Positions 34,501 to 45,464 of a stretch of DNA of 64,000 nt are shown piece by piece. The DNA comes from Armigeres subalbatus (lineage: Eukaryota; Arthropoda; Insecta; Diptera; Culicidae): the NCBI RefSeq assembly GCF_024139115.2, contig NC_085140.1:437123260-437187259 (forward strand). The letters run 5' to 3'. The notes under the pieces were generated by a model. It ran no database searches. It was given only the letters and a program-made list of their open reading frames with translations, and was not told the DNA's origin. The translations under genes were made by a program, and so were the position numbers. Position 1 is the stretch's first letter. Each line of letters opens with the position of its first letter.

Positions 34501-35489
34501 TTTGATACGCTTTTCAACGATTATGCCAAATGGTCATTATGCCAAATGGCCTCGAGGTACCCAGCAAATTATGCCAAATGGCCTTTAGACATTTAAGTCG
34601 TTATGCCAAATGGCATTATGCCAAACGGCTTTTTGCCAAATGGCATTATGCCATATGGGTTTCCCCCAATATGAACAATGAACATAATGAATTATATGCT
34701 CCTTCGTATTATATGTGAGCCTTAACAAACAAATAAAATGGGCTCCATTCCGGGCAAATGCGTGCTTTGAAAGAAGGCAGCATATGTCGTTTTGCCTTTT
34801 TTTTTTTTTTTTTTTCCTGTTCGGGTGTGCCACTGCGACCAGTTATTAGATCTATTGTAGCGTTACCCGTATCCTTAGTGTTTAAGTGCATGTCGAATTA
34901 CTCCATTACTATTGATGAGCAATGCAGTATCGGTTTCGATACAGTTGTTGTTTTGTTTTCTCAAGAGCACCATGACAAGGTCCCGCTATTTAGACCCTTC
35001 ACAGAGAGCAATCCCATTGAAGGCGCGCCCCTTATCAATAGGAAATCAATCCTGTCTTGAGAAAACATAACAGTAATACTGTTTTGGCCATGCATCGGAG
35101 CCCTAGCCACATCCTTGTCTTGCTTCAAGAGTATCACCAGTAAAGCTACAAACCCGGATTTAGCTCTGTCTACAAGACCATTTCAAGCAAGAGAATTTGT
35201 TCAGTAATAAGAACTTCCGTGTGTTCCTCTCACTACCATTGTTCACCAGTTCGAGAAGAGTTAGTACGTATTTAAACCCCTAACTCGATTTTTCCAGCAA
35301 TCAGTTCAGCCTAGGGACGGGTACCGAGGTTTTTTAACTAATTGCTTGAAAAGTTGTTTCCGCTGCATACAGTTTAGCCTCAAACAAGAGGAATTCGAGT
35401 CTTTCAACTGTCTGCAAGGTAACATTAATTATGTTTTATTTCTGAGACTGCTGTTGGTAGCGGGGACTAAATACGATGAATCCTTAATT
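34501..35489. other. Transposon interior with inverted ATGCCAAATGGC repeats and a T-rich retroposon-like end
   Basis: 34510-34660 holds repeats of ATTATGCCAAATGG, inverted relative to 26870-26960. A run of about 20 T at 34796-34816 precedes CCTGTTCGGGTGTGCC, as expected for the poly(A) end of a minus-strand retroposon. Its body (to about 35489) has no protein I recognise. TTTTGTTTTCTCAAGA at 34953 is inverted near 35054. Confidence 0.4.
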
Positions 35490-35734
35490 ACCACAACGAT
35501 TGTATGTCATACCCCAGAAACCCATTGCCCAGAAAGTGATTCCCCAGAAATGAATTCCCCTGAATGCACTACTCCCCAGAAAACCATTCCCCAGAATACC
35601 ACAATCCCCAGAAAGATATTCCCCAGAATGCCCCTATCCCCCGAAAGACATTTCCCAGAATGCCTCCATCCTCCGAAAGACATTCCCCAGAATGTCCTAA
35701 TCCCCAGAATGCACCATTTCCTAGCTTTTTTTAC

Positions 35735-36906
35735 GGTACGGTATTATGGTTCTGATGAATCGCACTACCAAATTGGGACTTGTTCTCCAAACTTCAGAGG
35801 GTTCTATCAGCCCCCTGTTGAAGAACTGTAATCTTTTTCTAAAAATTGCCGGACAATGGCATAACAGATGTTCCGAGTCTTCCACATGTATACCGCAGAA
35901 GCGACATACATCATCTTGAAGTTTTCCTAGCAGCTTCAAGTGATAACGGCTCGGGCAATGGCCTGTTACAAGACCTGTATATGTGTTAAGATCTTTTTTG
36001 AAAGATCTAAAATTTTGCGAGTGATAAATACGTTTGGTGTGATGAAACGTTTAGACTGCCTCGCAATCAAGGTGTTCTTCAAATGTCCTCTATTTTTGAA
36101 TGTTCCCAAGATTTCAGTTCCATTCTAAGAGAACACGCAGATACACCACAAAAGGTTCTGGACCTATGAATTGTCGAGATGAACCAAGTCTTGCCAGCAT
36201 ATCAGCTTGTTCATTGCCTTCAATGCCACAATGACCAGGAACCCAATATAGGTTCACCTTGTTACGACTACCCAAGGTTTGGAGTGACTGAACACATTCC
36301 CAAACGAGTTTAGATGTGCATCTTGCTGATTTCAGAGCATTCAATGCTGCTTGACTATCAGACATTATGCAAATATTTGAATGCCTGTAATTTCGACGTA
36401 TGCATAAATTAGAGCATTCAAGAATAGCCTGAACTTCAGCTTGGAAAACAGATGGCCACTTTCCCATGGGAATCGAAATATTCGTCCCTGGGCCAGTCAC
36501 GCCTGCTCCAACTTGATTGTTCAGTTTTGAACCATCGGTGTAAAACACAATCGATCCTGAACGAAGATTTGGTCCACCATTTGTCCATGTGCTTCGCTCA
36601 AGATTAATTACATCAAAACATCGATAAAAGTTGTATCTTCTTCTCATCCAATCATCGTTGTTTGTGATCAGTGAGTTGATACTTATTTTGTTTAGAATAC
36701 TAAGATGTCCTGTTAGGTCACCTTCGAAGAGGTTTGAATCTCTTTTGATCTTCAAAGCACTCTTCTCTGCTTCTAATTGAATAAATTGATCCAATGGTAG
36801 CACGTGGAGCAAAGCGTCTAGTGCTGTGTTCGGCGTGCTTCTTATCGCACCAGTTATTGAAAGAGTAGCTAATCTTTGAAGTTTTCCCAACTTCTTCTGT
36901 ACCACC
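35735..36906 (-). pseudogene. Non-LTR RT tail, RNase H domain and C-terminal finger
   Basis: From the BEL junction it reads V-Q-K-K-L-G-K-L-Q-R-L-A-T-L-S-I-T-G-A. The RNase H domain follows: F-Y-T-D-G-S-K (first Asp), A-E-V-Q-A-I (Glu), M-S-D-S-Q-A-A (second Asp) and V-P-G-H-C-G-I-E-G-N-E-Q-A-D (His and last Asp). After a break near 36120 comes the finger C-R-F-C-G-I-H with H-L-L-C-H-C (about 35880). A C-terminal RNase H points to the I/LOA/R1-side lineages rather than Jockey. The upstream part, I-Y-T-A-I-V-K-P-R-M-S-Y-A-A-L-V-W-W, is at 44017-44175. Confidence 0.9.
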
Positions 36907-37472
36907 TGTTGGAGCCGGACCCGACAATACCCAAACAAAATTGTTATAAGATATTTTCCATTAATTAATATGCCCATACACTACCCCATTTGTTGAACTA
37001 CATTTCAATTAGTATTGCTTTCATGCGAGAGCGCTGAGAAGAGCGCATATTGAGCAGCGTCCACCGCCTGTGGACTGCTGAGTAGGTAGGAGATACAATA
37101 TTACAAACTTCTAAATCAGTTCAAAATAACAAACGCATTCAAACGGACGTACGGTCGATCTCAGTGTCGTTATTCCCTCTATCACACATCACGGTCAAGG
37201 GAAATTAATTGATCCAAATTACGCTTTCGCGGTGGGAATTTTGGTGGTGTTTTAGTCAAGTGCATCAGTCGGACCTTAGTGAAAAGGTGGACGAGCCAAG
37301 GTGGCCTACTTTTGAAGAACCAGTGCGTTTTCCTGGACACAAAGGGCTTGTGGCGACCCAAGCCCCTGGTCAGTACTCCCGCGTGTGTTTTATACCGGAC
37401 TTAGTGCTTTTCGGTGGCTGCTAAGGCAGCGAAGAAAGTCCTTCGAAATCAGGCATAGTTCGCGCTCGAACA
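36907..37472 (+). repeat. 5' LTR of the BEL/Pao element
   Basis: 566 bp, TG...CA. It should hold the promoter and polyadenylation signals; I cannot place a TATA box with confidence. Confidence 0.93.
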
Positions 37473-38243
37473 TTTTTTGGTCCTTTGAGCCGGATCGAAG
37501 GCCAAACCGCGGTCGGAAAGTGCTATAAAGTAAAGTACCGGTGAAAAAAGCAAAGTGCTGACCAGACGCGCTGGTCAATTGTGTGGCCATTGTACATTGG
37601 CAAGCAAGCGCCATCGCGCTCGGAGGTTGCTACCAAGGCGGGTACACCTCAGTGATAGTGTGTGGAGAGAAACAAATAAACGATCGCAGTGAAAGTGATA
37701 TTGCGCGCCCTCGATAGCCACACGTTGTTGGCTAATTGATGAGCCCGTAATCAAAGCGATCGATTAGTGGACGAAGAAAATTTGGTGTGTTCGTGGAAGA
37801 ACTTTTCCGCTTGAGAGAGTGTCAAGGCGGACACTACTCTGTTGGTGCAGGAGAAGACATTTTGTGACCATCTTGGGTTCATCTGCGGTCATCAAGCAGG
37901 TGGTTGAACCCCCAATTGCCGTCGTCATCGAAGCCATTTTCGACGCTGGTAAGGCGTCCTCTTCGATCAAAGCAGTTGTCGGGAAGCTGTTTGCCGGTGT
38001 GTGGTGAAGCTAATATCACTACTTGGGATTGGAGCGACCATCTGCAACAACAATCCGGTGAGTCAGTTCCATTATTCTATGCATGTGGCTTGCAGTAGCG
38101 TTAAATTGAAAGATAATTCCAACCAAATTGAATTCAAATTCATTTGGTTGATGAAAGTTGGGTGACTTTTTTCCGAATTTGTTAAGTCATTGTGGCAATT
38201 GGTGGGAAACGGTACATAATTCAAGTGGAAACCGCTCGCGCCC
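37473..38243 (+). promoter_or_regulatory. BEL/Pao leader with primer-binding site
   Basis: TGGTCCTTTGAGCCGGATCG at 37478 starts with TGG shortly after the LTR, as a tRNA primer-binding site should; the tRNA was not identified. The rest is non-coding leader. Near 38270, 38355 and 38430 the word CGNGACGGGAAGGA recurs, so part of the leader is an imperfect tandem repeat. Confidence 0.6.
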
Positions 38244-39644
38244 TTGATTGTGTTGCCGCGTAGGATTGGGTCTGTTCGCGACGGGAAGGAGCAATACGTT
38301 CGATTAAAACAACCCTCTCCCGTCGATTTCTTCGTCGCGAAGGCCAATACACCGCGACGGGAAGGATCTGATTCGTTCGATTGTGTGTTCGCCTCGCCGG
38401 TTCGGTTTCGCGAAGAAACGAGTAGCTCGCGCCGGGAAGGAGATCCGTTTCGATTTGCTACCGTTTCCGTACGTTTCCTGTGTTTGTGTGCTCGCCGACA
38501 ATGCCGCCCAAGGAAGAGAAGATTCCTCAAGCGGCAACTTTTCCGGGCACTCTACGATTTACCAGCGGTGAAGCAGGAGTCTGCTAATCGCATCCACAGC
38601 CTGATCGACGATTTCCAGCGCCATGTGAAGGCCCTGAAGAAGCTGAACGAACCTGTGGAGCACTGGGACACACCGCTGGTGAATATTTTGTCGTACAAGC
38701 TGGACCCACCCACTTTGCGAGCCTGGGAGGAGAAGACTAGTACGCAGGATGACGTGAAGTACGAGGAGCTGGTAGAATTCCTCTATCAGCGCGTACGAGT
38801 GCTGAATTCAGTAGGCTACGAGCACCATCAGCATCCAACGCCGTCGGCAAAGGTGGCCGGCAACATTCCAAAACCCACCAAAATCAAGTTCGCAGCCAAC
38901 GCCGCTGCATCCTCCAATTCCTCCTCACCATGTCTACTGTCTTGTTCCGACAATCACGTCCTACGCAACTGCCCTATCTTCCTCGGGAAGGATGTACGCC
39001 TTCGCCGAGAATTCGTCACGTTGAAGCGGTTGTGTTGGAACTGCCTGTGCAGTGGACATCAGTCGAAGAAGTGTACGTCGAAGTACTCATGTCGTACGTG
39101 CCACGAAAGACACCATTCGCTGCTTCACGATCCTGCTTTATCCAAGTCGTCATCGAGTTCAACCGTGTCATCTACTATTCCCGTTCAACAACCGTCTCCG
39201 TCCACTAGTGTGGGCACCCGGAGCTCCGCTCCTCCAAATGTCAGCATGGCAGTCCGAACTGCATGCAATACTGTTTTGTTGGAAACGGTTGTCCTCAATG
39301 TCGTTGATGATCACGGACACGAGTACCAGGCAAGGGCCTTACTGGACTCGGCTTCAATGTCCAACTTCATTTCAAAGCCACTAGCAAAGCTGCTGTTCAA
39401 CCCCCGTTCGAAAGTGGACATATCCATAGCAGGGATCGGCCTCTCCACGCACAGTGTGAAAAGTGCAATTACCGCCACCATCCAGTCGAGAACACAGGAG
39501 TTTTCGACGAAGCTACAGTTCCTCATTCTTAGAAAACCTTCGGCACAGCTGCCGATCATACCACTCAACATATGGTCGTGGAAAATACCAAGGGTTGCTC
39601 TCGCTGACCCTCAGGACCTTGTTATCGGCAGTGAAACTTTCTGA
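38244..39644 (+). pseudogene. BEL/Pao gag and protease
   Basis: The frame opens in repeated leader sequence. Recognisable gag starts at A-L-Y-D-L-P-A-V-K-Q-E-S (about 38552), followed by the knuckle region C-W-N-C-L-C-S-G-H with K-K-C, then C-R-T-C-H-E-R-H-H. The protease is marked by R-A-L-L-D-S-A-S-M-S-N-F-I (catalytic D-S-A in place of D-S/T-G). A likelier start, M-P-P-K-E-E-K-I-P at about 38501, is in another frame and breaks within about 40 bp, which suggests an internal deletion of the gag N-terminus. The frame stops at a TGA (39642) where the family has a sense codon. Confidence 0.85.
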
Positions 39645-39752
39645 AAGCTCCATAGTAGTCAAAAGATTCCGCTAGGGGAAGGACTTCCATGCTTTTCTGA
39701 CACGCCATTCGTATGGGCTGTTGCTGGCAACGCATCCAGTCAACACAATTGA

Positions 39753-41003
39753 ATTCCTCGGATCTGCAACCTCTCTACGAAAGATGATCCGTTAGAAGCT
39801 ACCTTCAGAAGTTCTGAAATCGAGGATATCTCTGACGGACCAGCACTATCCGTTGAAGAAGATTGCTGTGAGAAGCACTACGTAGCTACTACCACCCGTG
39901 ATCCTTCTGGAAGGTATATCGTCAGTCTTCCTCGAACCGACAATCCTGATTTTGTCCTAGGAAGCTCAAGGGATATCGCAGATCGCCGTCTTATGAGTGT
40001 CGAGCGGCGTCTCGAACGTGACCCTGCCACCAAGGACGCATACCATCGTTTTATGGACGAATACCTCCAGTTAGGGCATATGAAGAAGCTAGTCGATCCG
40101 GTAGACGACGATCAACCGCACTGCTACATACCGCACCACGCCGTCTTCAAAGAGTCAAGCACGTCTACAAAGGTTAGGGTCGTTTTCGATGCGTCGTGCA
40201 AGACATCCTCCGGGTATTCATTAAACGACACACTCTTGGTTGGACCAGTCGTTCAGGAGGATCTGCTCTCCATCGTGCTGCGTTTCCGCACTCGCTGCGT
40301 CGCTATTGTCGCCGACGTGGAGAAAATGTATCGGCAGATGCTCCACTCTCCGGAAGACCGCAAATTCCTACGGATTCGCTTCCGGACCAACTCCAATGAC
40401 CCTATTTCCACTTACGAGCTGCAGACGGTGACCTACGGCACCGCGTCTGCTCCGTACCTTGCAACCAGGACTCTGCAGCAGATTGCACGCGACAATGGGC
40501 ACCAGTTTCCAGCTGCAGTAGATCCAGTCATTTACGATTTCTACGTTGACGATTTCCTTTCGGGCGCTGATGCCGTAGAATCTGCAATTGAAGTGAGGCA
40601 ACAAGTGACATCGATGCTGAAGACTGCAGGCTTCCCAATCAAGAAATGGGCATCGAATGTTCCGGAAGTTCTTCATGGTGTTCCTTCGGAAGATTTAGCC
40701 GTTCAACCGCTGCGTGAACTTCAGGACGAGCAGGCAGTTTCAACCCTGGGTCTCGTGTGGGAGCCGAGAACCGACGCACTACGGTTCAAAGTCCAACTAC
40801 CTCCACCGGCCATAGTCCTGACAAAGCGAAAAGTGATGTCTTACATTGCGCAAATCTTCGATCCACTTGGTCTTGTGGGTCCTACAATTGTGGTGGCCAA
40901 ACTATTCATGCAGCGTCTATGGGCACTGAAGCATAATGGGAGGCCTGTGGTGGGATACAGCACTCCCAAACAAGCTACAGGAGGAGTGGAAGGCGTTTCA
41001 TAA
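39753..41003 (+). pseudogene. BEL/Pao reverse transcriptase
   Basis: The same frame continues after two TGA codons (39642 and 39750): T-T-R-D-P-S-G-R-Y-I-V, K-V-R-V-V-F-D-A-S-C, V-E-K-M-Y-R-Q-M, Y-G-T-A-S-A-P-Y-L-A and the catalytic F-Y-V-D-D-F-L-S-G (about 40545), then L-G-L-V-W and F-D-P-L-G-L-V-G-P. These are classic BEL/Pao signatures. The frame is lost near 40945 and continues in the next one. Confidence 0.93.
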
Positions 41004-43188
41004 CACTCTACATTTACTGAGCGAAGTTCGTGTCCCACGATTTGTTTCGCTGCCAAACGCCGTCAATCTCCAACTCCACTTCTTCGCCGACGCCTCTCAA
41101 GGAGCTTACGGATCCTGTTGCTACGTACGAGCAGAAACCAGTGGCGGAGTATCTGTTCAGCTACTGACGGCAAAATCAAAGGTCGCGCCGTTATCCAGTC
41201 GACATTCCATCGCCCGGCTGGAACTCTGTGCTGCACGACTATCAACGCAGCTATTCGAGAAGGTGGATTTCGCCTTGAAGATTTTACCTCCCGCTTATTT
41301 TAGGGCGGACTCCACTACCGTTCTCCATTGGCTACGATATCCTCCAAATCGTTGGAAGGCTTTCGTAGCGAACCGAGTGTCGAAAAACCAACACTCGACC
41401 GATGCCAGTCACTGGAAGCACGTATCCGGTCTCGACAACCCCGTTGACGAAATTGCACGTGGACTCAAACCTGTGGACATGCTACAATGCAGGCGCTGGT
41501 GGAACGGCCCAATCTGGTTATCACTCGATTCAGATCACTGGCCGAATCTCATTCCCACCGACGAAGAAGCAGAGACTATCACCGAAGAACGCAATGTGTC
41601 ATACGTTACGATGAGCGTCATACAGAACGAGTTCCATGACAATCTGTTTGCACGTTACTCCAGTTTCTCCAAGCTTCGTCGCGTTACTGCTTTCTGTTTA
41701 CGATACCTGCAATCCTTGCGAGCACGCGCAGTACTGCGACGAACGGAAGCAGACAGCTACCACCAACTCAGTATTCGCAAAGATACCGTTTCTCCAGTCT
41801 CCACCGACGAATTGCAACTTGCTGAACTTCATCTGTGTCGGCTAGCTCAACAACAATCGTTTCCTGCAGAGATCTCTCACCTATCGAGCGGTGAACCAGT
41901 CATCAAATCATCCGCCATGAAGTGGCTGAAGCCATACATCGACGAAGATCGCATTATTCGCGTCGGTGGCCGGCTGCGGAACGCCACACTCTCCGATTAC
42001 GTCAAGCATCCTATCGTACTCTCTGCCAAACACCCGCTGTCGACTCTGCTGGCTAGTTTCTTTCACTTGAAGCTACTGCACGCAGGGCCGCAACTCCTGC
42101 TAGCCACACTGCGCCAGAAGTTTTGGATTCTTGGCGGCAGAAATTTGTCCAAATCCGTTTTCCACCATTGCCACACTTGCTTTCGTAGCAAGCCCACACT
42201 AGTCCAGCAGAGCACAGCAGATCTTCCGGCATCGCGAGTCTCTCCAACTCGTCCGTTCTCCGTATGTGGAGTCGACTACTGTGGACCATTCCTGTTGAAG
42301 GCAACCGTCCGCAATCGTGCTCCAACCAAGGCTTACGTGGCAATCTTCGTTTGCTTCGCCACGAGAGCCGTCCACATCGAGCTTGTTAGCGACCTCACTA
42401 CAGCTGCTTTCCTGGCAGCCCTCCGTCGTGTGGTTGCTCGAAGAGGAAGAATCGCTGAGCTGCACTCGGACAATGCGACAACTTTCAAGGGTGCGTCACA
42501 CGCACTCAACCGTATCTACCAGATGCTGAAGGTGGACAACAACGATCGGGATCGGATCTTCAATTGGTGTGCGGAGAACGAGATTCGGTGGAAGTTCATT
42601 CCGCCACGTGCACCGCACTTTGGCGGGCTTTGGGAGGCTGCCGTCAAGTCAGCAAAGAAGCACCTCCTGAAAATAGTAGGCAACACTAACATTGCCTATG
42701 AACAGATGTTGACTCTACTGGCACAGGTCGAAATGTGCCTCAATTCCCGTCCGCTGACTCCGATGCCAAGTGAACCGTCCGATCTGGAGGTCCTAACTCC
42801 AGGACATTTTCTCGTCGGGGCCAACCTTCAAGCGGTACCCGATGCTGATTTTCGAGGGATTCCTGACAACCGTCTGGAAGTTTACGATGTGGTTCAGAAG
42901 CATCTTCAGAACATCTGGGCCCGCTGGTACCCGGAGTACCTTCAACAGCTACAGTCACGGGCAACGAAAGGCTGCAATCCCCCGGTCACCGTTGAGGTGG
43001 GCCGCATCGTCGTCGTGAAGGAAGACAACATCCCTCCTGCTAGCTGGCCACTCGGGCGTATTATGAAGCTGCACCCGGGCAAGGACGGGGTCGTCCGCGT
43101 CGTAACTCTACGCACTGCCCCAGGAAAGGACATCGTTCGTGCCGTAGCCAAGATCGCTCTACTGCCGTCACCGGATCCAAGCATCTGA
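40936..43188 (+). CDS. BEL/Pao RNase H region and integrase
   Basis: A 750-codon open frame. It starts with the RNase H-like part (F-F-A-D-A-S-Q-G-A-Y-G, S-I-A-R-L-E-L-C-A-A, R-A-D-S-T-T-V-L-H-W). The HHCC integrase finger follows (H-L-K-L-L-H-A-G and C-H-T-C). The integrase core is V-D-Y-C-G-P-F (first Asp), L-H-S-D-N-A-T-T-F (second Asp) and F-G-G-L-W-E-A-A-V-K (Glu). The C-terminus has V-G-R-I-V-V-V-K-E-D-N and P-L-G-R-I. No stop interrupts this half, unlike gag-RT. Confidence 0.93.
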   Translation: MGGLWWDTALPNKLQEEWKAFHNTLHLLSEVRVPRFVSLPNAVNLQLHFFADASQGAYGSCCYVRAETSGGVSVQLLTAKSKVAPLSSRHSIARLELCAARLSTQLFEKVDFALKILPPAYFRADSTTVLHWLRYPPNRWKAFVANRVSKNQHSTDASHWKHVSGLDNPVDEIARGLKPVDMLQCRRWWNGPIWLSLDSDHWPNLIPTDEEAETITEERNVSYVTMSVIQNEFHDNLFARYSSFSKLRRVTAFCLRYLQSLRARAVLRRTEADSYHQLSIRKDTVSPVSTDELQLAELHLCRLAQQQSFPAEISHLSSGEPVIKSSAMKWLKPYIDEDRIIRVGGRLRNATLSDYVKHPIVLSAKHPLSTLLASFFHLKLLHAGPQLLLATLRQKFWILGGRNLSKSVFHHCHTCFRSKPTLVQQSTADLPASRVSPTRPFSVCGVDYCGPFLLKATVRNRAPTKAYVAIFVCFATRAVHIELVSDLTTAAFLAALRRVVARRGRIAELHSDNATTFKGASHALNRIYQMLKVDNNDRDRIFNWCAENEIRWKFIPPRAPHFGGLWEAAVKSAKKHLLKIVGNTNIAYEQMLTLLAQVEMCLNSRPLTPMPSEPSDLEVLTPGHFLVGANLQAVPDADFRGIPDNRLEVYDVVQKHLQNIWARWYPEYLQQLQSRATKGCNPPVTVEVGRIVVVKEDNIPPASWPLGRIMKLHPGKDGVVRVVTLRTAPGKDIVRAVAKIALLPSPDPSI

Positions 43189-43451
43189 AACCGTCGTTCC
43201 AGGTAGAGCAACCCGCAAGGGAGAACTTGCTCGAAGCGCACCTGCGCTTAGCACAGGTAATTGCAGTTCCATTCCTTTCAAGCCAAGTCGTTCGATCTAC
43301 CTGGTCTTCTTTTTTGTTCCCGGTCAACTGCGAGGATCTATGGCGGAGCGATCACTGAACTGATGTCTACAAGAACCACAACCATCCAAAACTACATGAA
43401 TTCATCCAACGCTGTATTGTTGGAACCCTACATGTTCCAAGGTGGCCGGAA

Positions 43452-44016
43452 TGTTGGAGCCGGACCCGACAATACCAAACAAAATTGTTATAAGATATTT
43501 TCCATTAATTAATATGCCCATACACTACCCCATTTGTTGAACTACATTTCAATTAGTATTGCTTTCATGCGAGAGCGCTGAGAAGAGCGCATATTGAGCA
43601 GCGTCCACCGCCTGTGGACTGCTGAGTAGGTAGGAGATACAATATTACAAACTTCTAAATCAGTTCAAAATAACAAACGCATTCAAACGGACGTACGGTC
43701 GATCTCAGTGTCGTTATTCCCTCTATCACACATCACGGTCAAGGGAAATTAATTGATCCAAATTACGCTTTCGCGGTGGGAATTTTGGTGGTGTTTTAGT
43801 CAAGTGCATCAGTCGGACCTTAGTGAAAAGGTGGACGAGCCAAGGTGGCCTACTTTTGAAGAACCAGTGCGTTTTCCTGGACACAAAGGGCTTGTGGCGA
43901 CCCAAGCCCCTGGTCAGTACTCCCGCGTGTGTTTTATACCGGACTTAGTGCTTTTCGGTGGCTGCTAAGGCAGCGAAGAAAGTCCTTCGAAATCAGGCAT
44001 AGTTCGCGCTCGAACA
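43452..44016 (+). repeat. 3' LTR of the BEL/Pao element
   Basis: 565 bp and one base shorter than the 5' LTR. It follows a short purine-rich AAGGTGGCCGGAA that may serve as the polypurine tract. Confidence 0.93.
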
Positions 44017-44178
44017 CCACCCTTTCTTTTGTTTTTGGCCACCATACTAATGCGGCATATGACATTCTGGGTTTCACAATCGCCGTATAAATCCATTGAA
44101 TCATTTTTGGCTTAAGTCCCCACTTTTTACCGAACGTCGCCTTACTTATCCATAAAGCATTTGTAGCTTTGCTTAATG
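44017..44178 (-). pseudogene. 5' remnant of the same non-LTR element
   Basis: It reads K-A-T-N-A-L-W-I-S-K-A-T-F-G-K-K-W-G-L-K-P-K-M then W-I-Y-T-A-I-V-K-P-R-M-S-Y-A-A-L-V-W-W-P-K-T-K. It joins the fragment at 36906 across the 5-bp BEL TSD. Confidence 0.88.
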
Positions 44179-44189
44179 TTTCCTAGCTT

Positions 44190-44557
44190 AGTCTAAATAC
44201 TTCGTAATTGCTTCATCCCGGGCAAATGCGTATTTTTAAAGAAGAAGTCATGTACTCTTTTGCCTTATTCCGGGCAAATGCATACTTTTAAAGAAGGAGT
44301 CATTTACTCTTCTGCCTTTTTCCTGGCAAATGCGTACGTTTGAAGAAGTAGTTATCTACTCGTTTGCCTTTTTCCGGGCAAACGCATACTTTTAAAGAAG
44401 AAGTCATCTGATATTTTGCATTATCCCGGGCAAATGCGTACTTTTAAAGAAGGAGTCATCTACTCTTTTGCATTATCCCGGGCAAATGCGTACTTTAAAA
44501 AAATGAGTGATTAACTCTTTTACCTTTTCCGAGCAAATGCATACTTCTGAAGAAGTA
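44190..44557. repeat. GGGCAAATGC repeats, inner transposon
   Basis: About six units of CCGGGCAAATGCGTACTTTT / AAAGAAGGAGTCATC, the same family as 33170-34500. The array continues at 45005-45110. Confidence 0.88.
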
Positions 44558-45004
44558 TCCGAGCAAAGATGGAGAGCAAATCGATAACTAATTTTGTTGT
44601 TGTGAAATCGCCTAGTTTTGATAACTCAGCATGATATCCTTTTGGTCGTTTTAACGGTTAAAATAACAAAATGTATAGCAGAAAAATCTTACTGTGACAT
44701 CAAATTGAAAACTATTTCTGCTGTCAATGAGAGCAAATCGAAAACTGATATTGATATTGGTTTTGGATAACGAAATAAGTAATCAGTTTAATATCAGTTC
44801 ATATTATTCAGAAATCAACATCAAATTGATACCTAAATAAGTTATCAATCATAAATATCAAAGTTTATGTTTATGATGTGTTGTTTATGTTTATGTTTAT
44901 GATATGATGTTTATGTTTATGATTAAGTTTATGATTTCAATTTGATGTCGATATCAAAATATGTTTTCTTTTTGCTCTCATTATGATGTCAGGCTTTGCT
45001 CGGG
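44558..45004. mobile_element. 447-bp TA-flanked MITE with inner TTTATGTTTATGAT repeats
   Basis: Ends TCCGAGCAAAG and CTTTGCTCGGG between TA at 44556-44557 and 45005-45006. Removing it restores the repeat word GAAGAAGTAGTTATCTACTC. Short inverted words such as ATCAAATTGA and TCAATTTGAT, and a TTTATGTTTATGAT run near 44870-44930, fill the inside. Confidence 0.87.
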
Positions 45005-45464
45005 TAGTTATCTACTCGTTTGCCTTTTTCCGGGCAAACGCATACTTTCAAAAAGGAGTCATCTACTCTTTTGTCTTATTCCAGGTAAATACATACTTCC
45101 AAAAATGGAAATCATATATTCTTACGACCCATTGCATTTCATACTCTTTTCAACGATTATGCCAAATGGTCATTATGCCAAACGGCTTTATGCCAAACTG
45201 CATTATGCCATATGGGCTTCCCCCAATATGAACAACGAGTATAATTGATTATATGCTCCTTCGTATTATATGTGAGCCCTAACGAACATATCAAATGGGC
45301 TCCATTCCGGGCAAATGCGCGCTTTAAAATAAGGCAGCATATGTCGTTTTGCCTTATTCCGGTCAAATGCGTACTTCAATATAAGTATTTTTGCATAGAA
45401 ATATAGTATCTAGTATTTTTAATTTATAGAAATGACAGCGAAAAACATAGTTTCTTAGACTGAT

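Larger units (their letters stand above)
36907..44016 (+). mobile_element. BEL/Pao LTR retrotransposon with almost identical LTRs
   Basis: LTRs of 566 and 565 bp start TGTTGGAGCC and end CGCTCGAACA. I see only one difference between them (CCC against CC near the start). The 5-bp TSD is CCACC (36902-36906 and 44017-44021). Gag, aspartic protease, RT, RNase H region and integrase follow in the order typical of BEL/Pao, with no env. The internal frame has two in-frame TGA codons and one shift, so this copy should not be self-sufficient. Confidence 0.95.
35728..44178 (-). mobile_element. RNase H-bearing non-LTR retrotransposon, 5'-truncated, split by BEL/Pao
   Basis: The 11-bp TSD TTTCCTAGCTT lies at 35717-35727 and 44179-44189. 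Copy 2 shows the empty site (TTTCCTAGCTTAGACTAAAT near 26827). On the minus strand the element runs from 44178 to the BEL insertion at 44017, resumes at 36906 and ends in a short poly(A) (T-run at 35726-35732). Only the RT C-terminus, RNase H and a terminal finger remain. Confidence 0.9.

Noticed and set aside
37209..37424. 71-codon frame, identical at 43753-43968
   Set aside because: It lies in the LTRs of the BEL/Pao element and is duplicated with them; no domain.
42942..43327. Minus-strand frames over the BEL/Pao integrase
   Set aside because: They are shadows of the 750-codon plus-strand frame; no motif seen.
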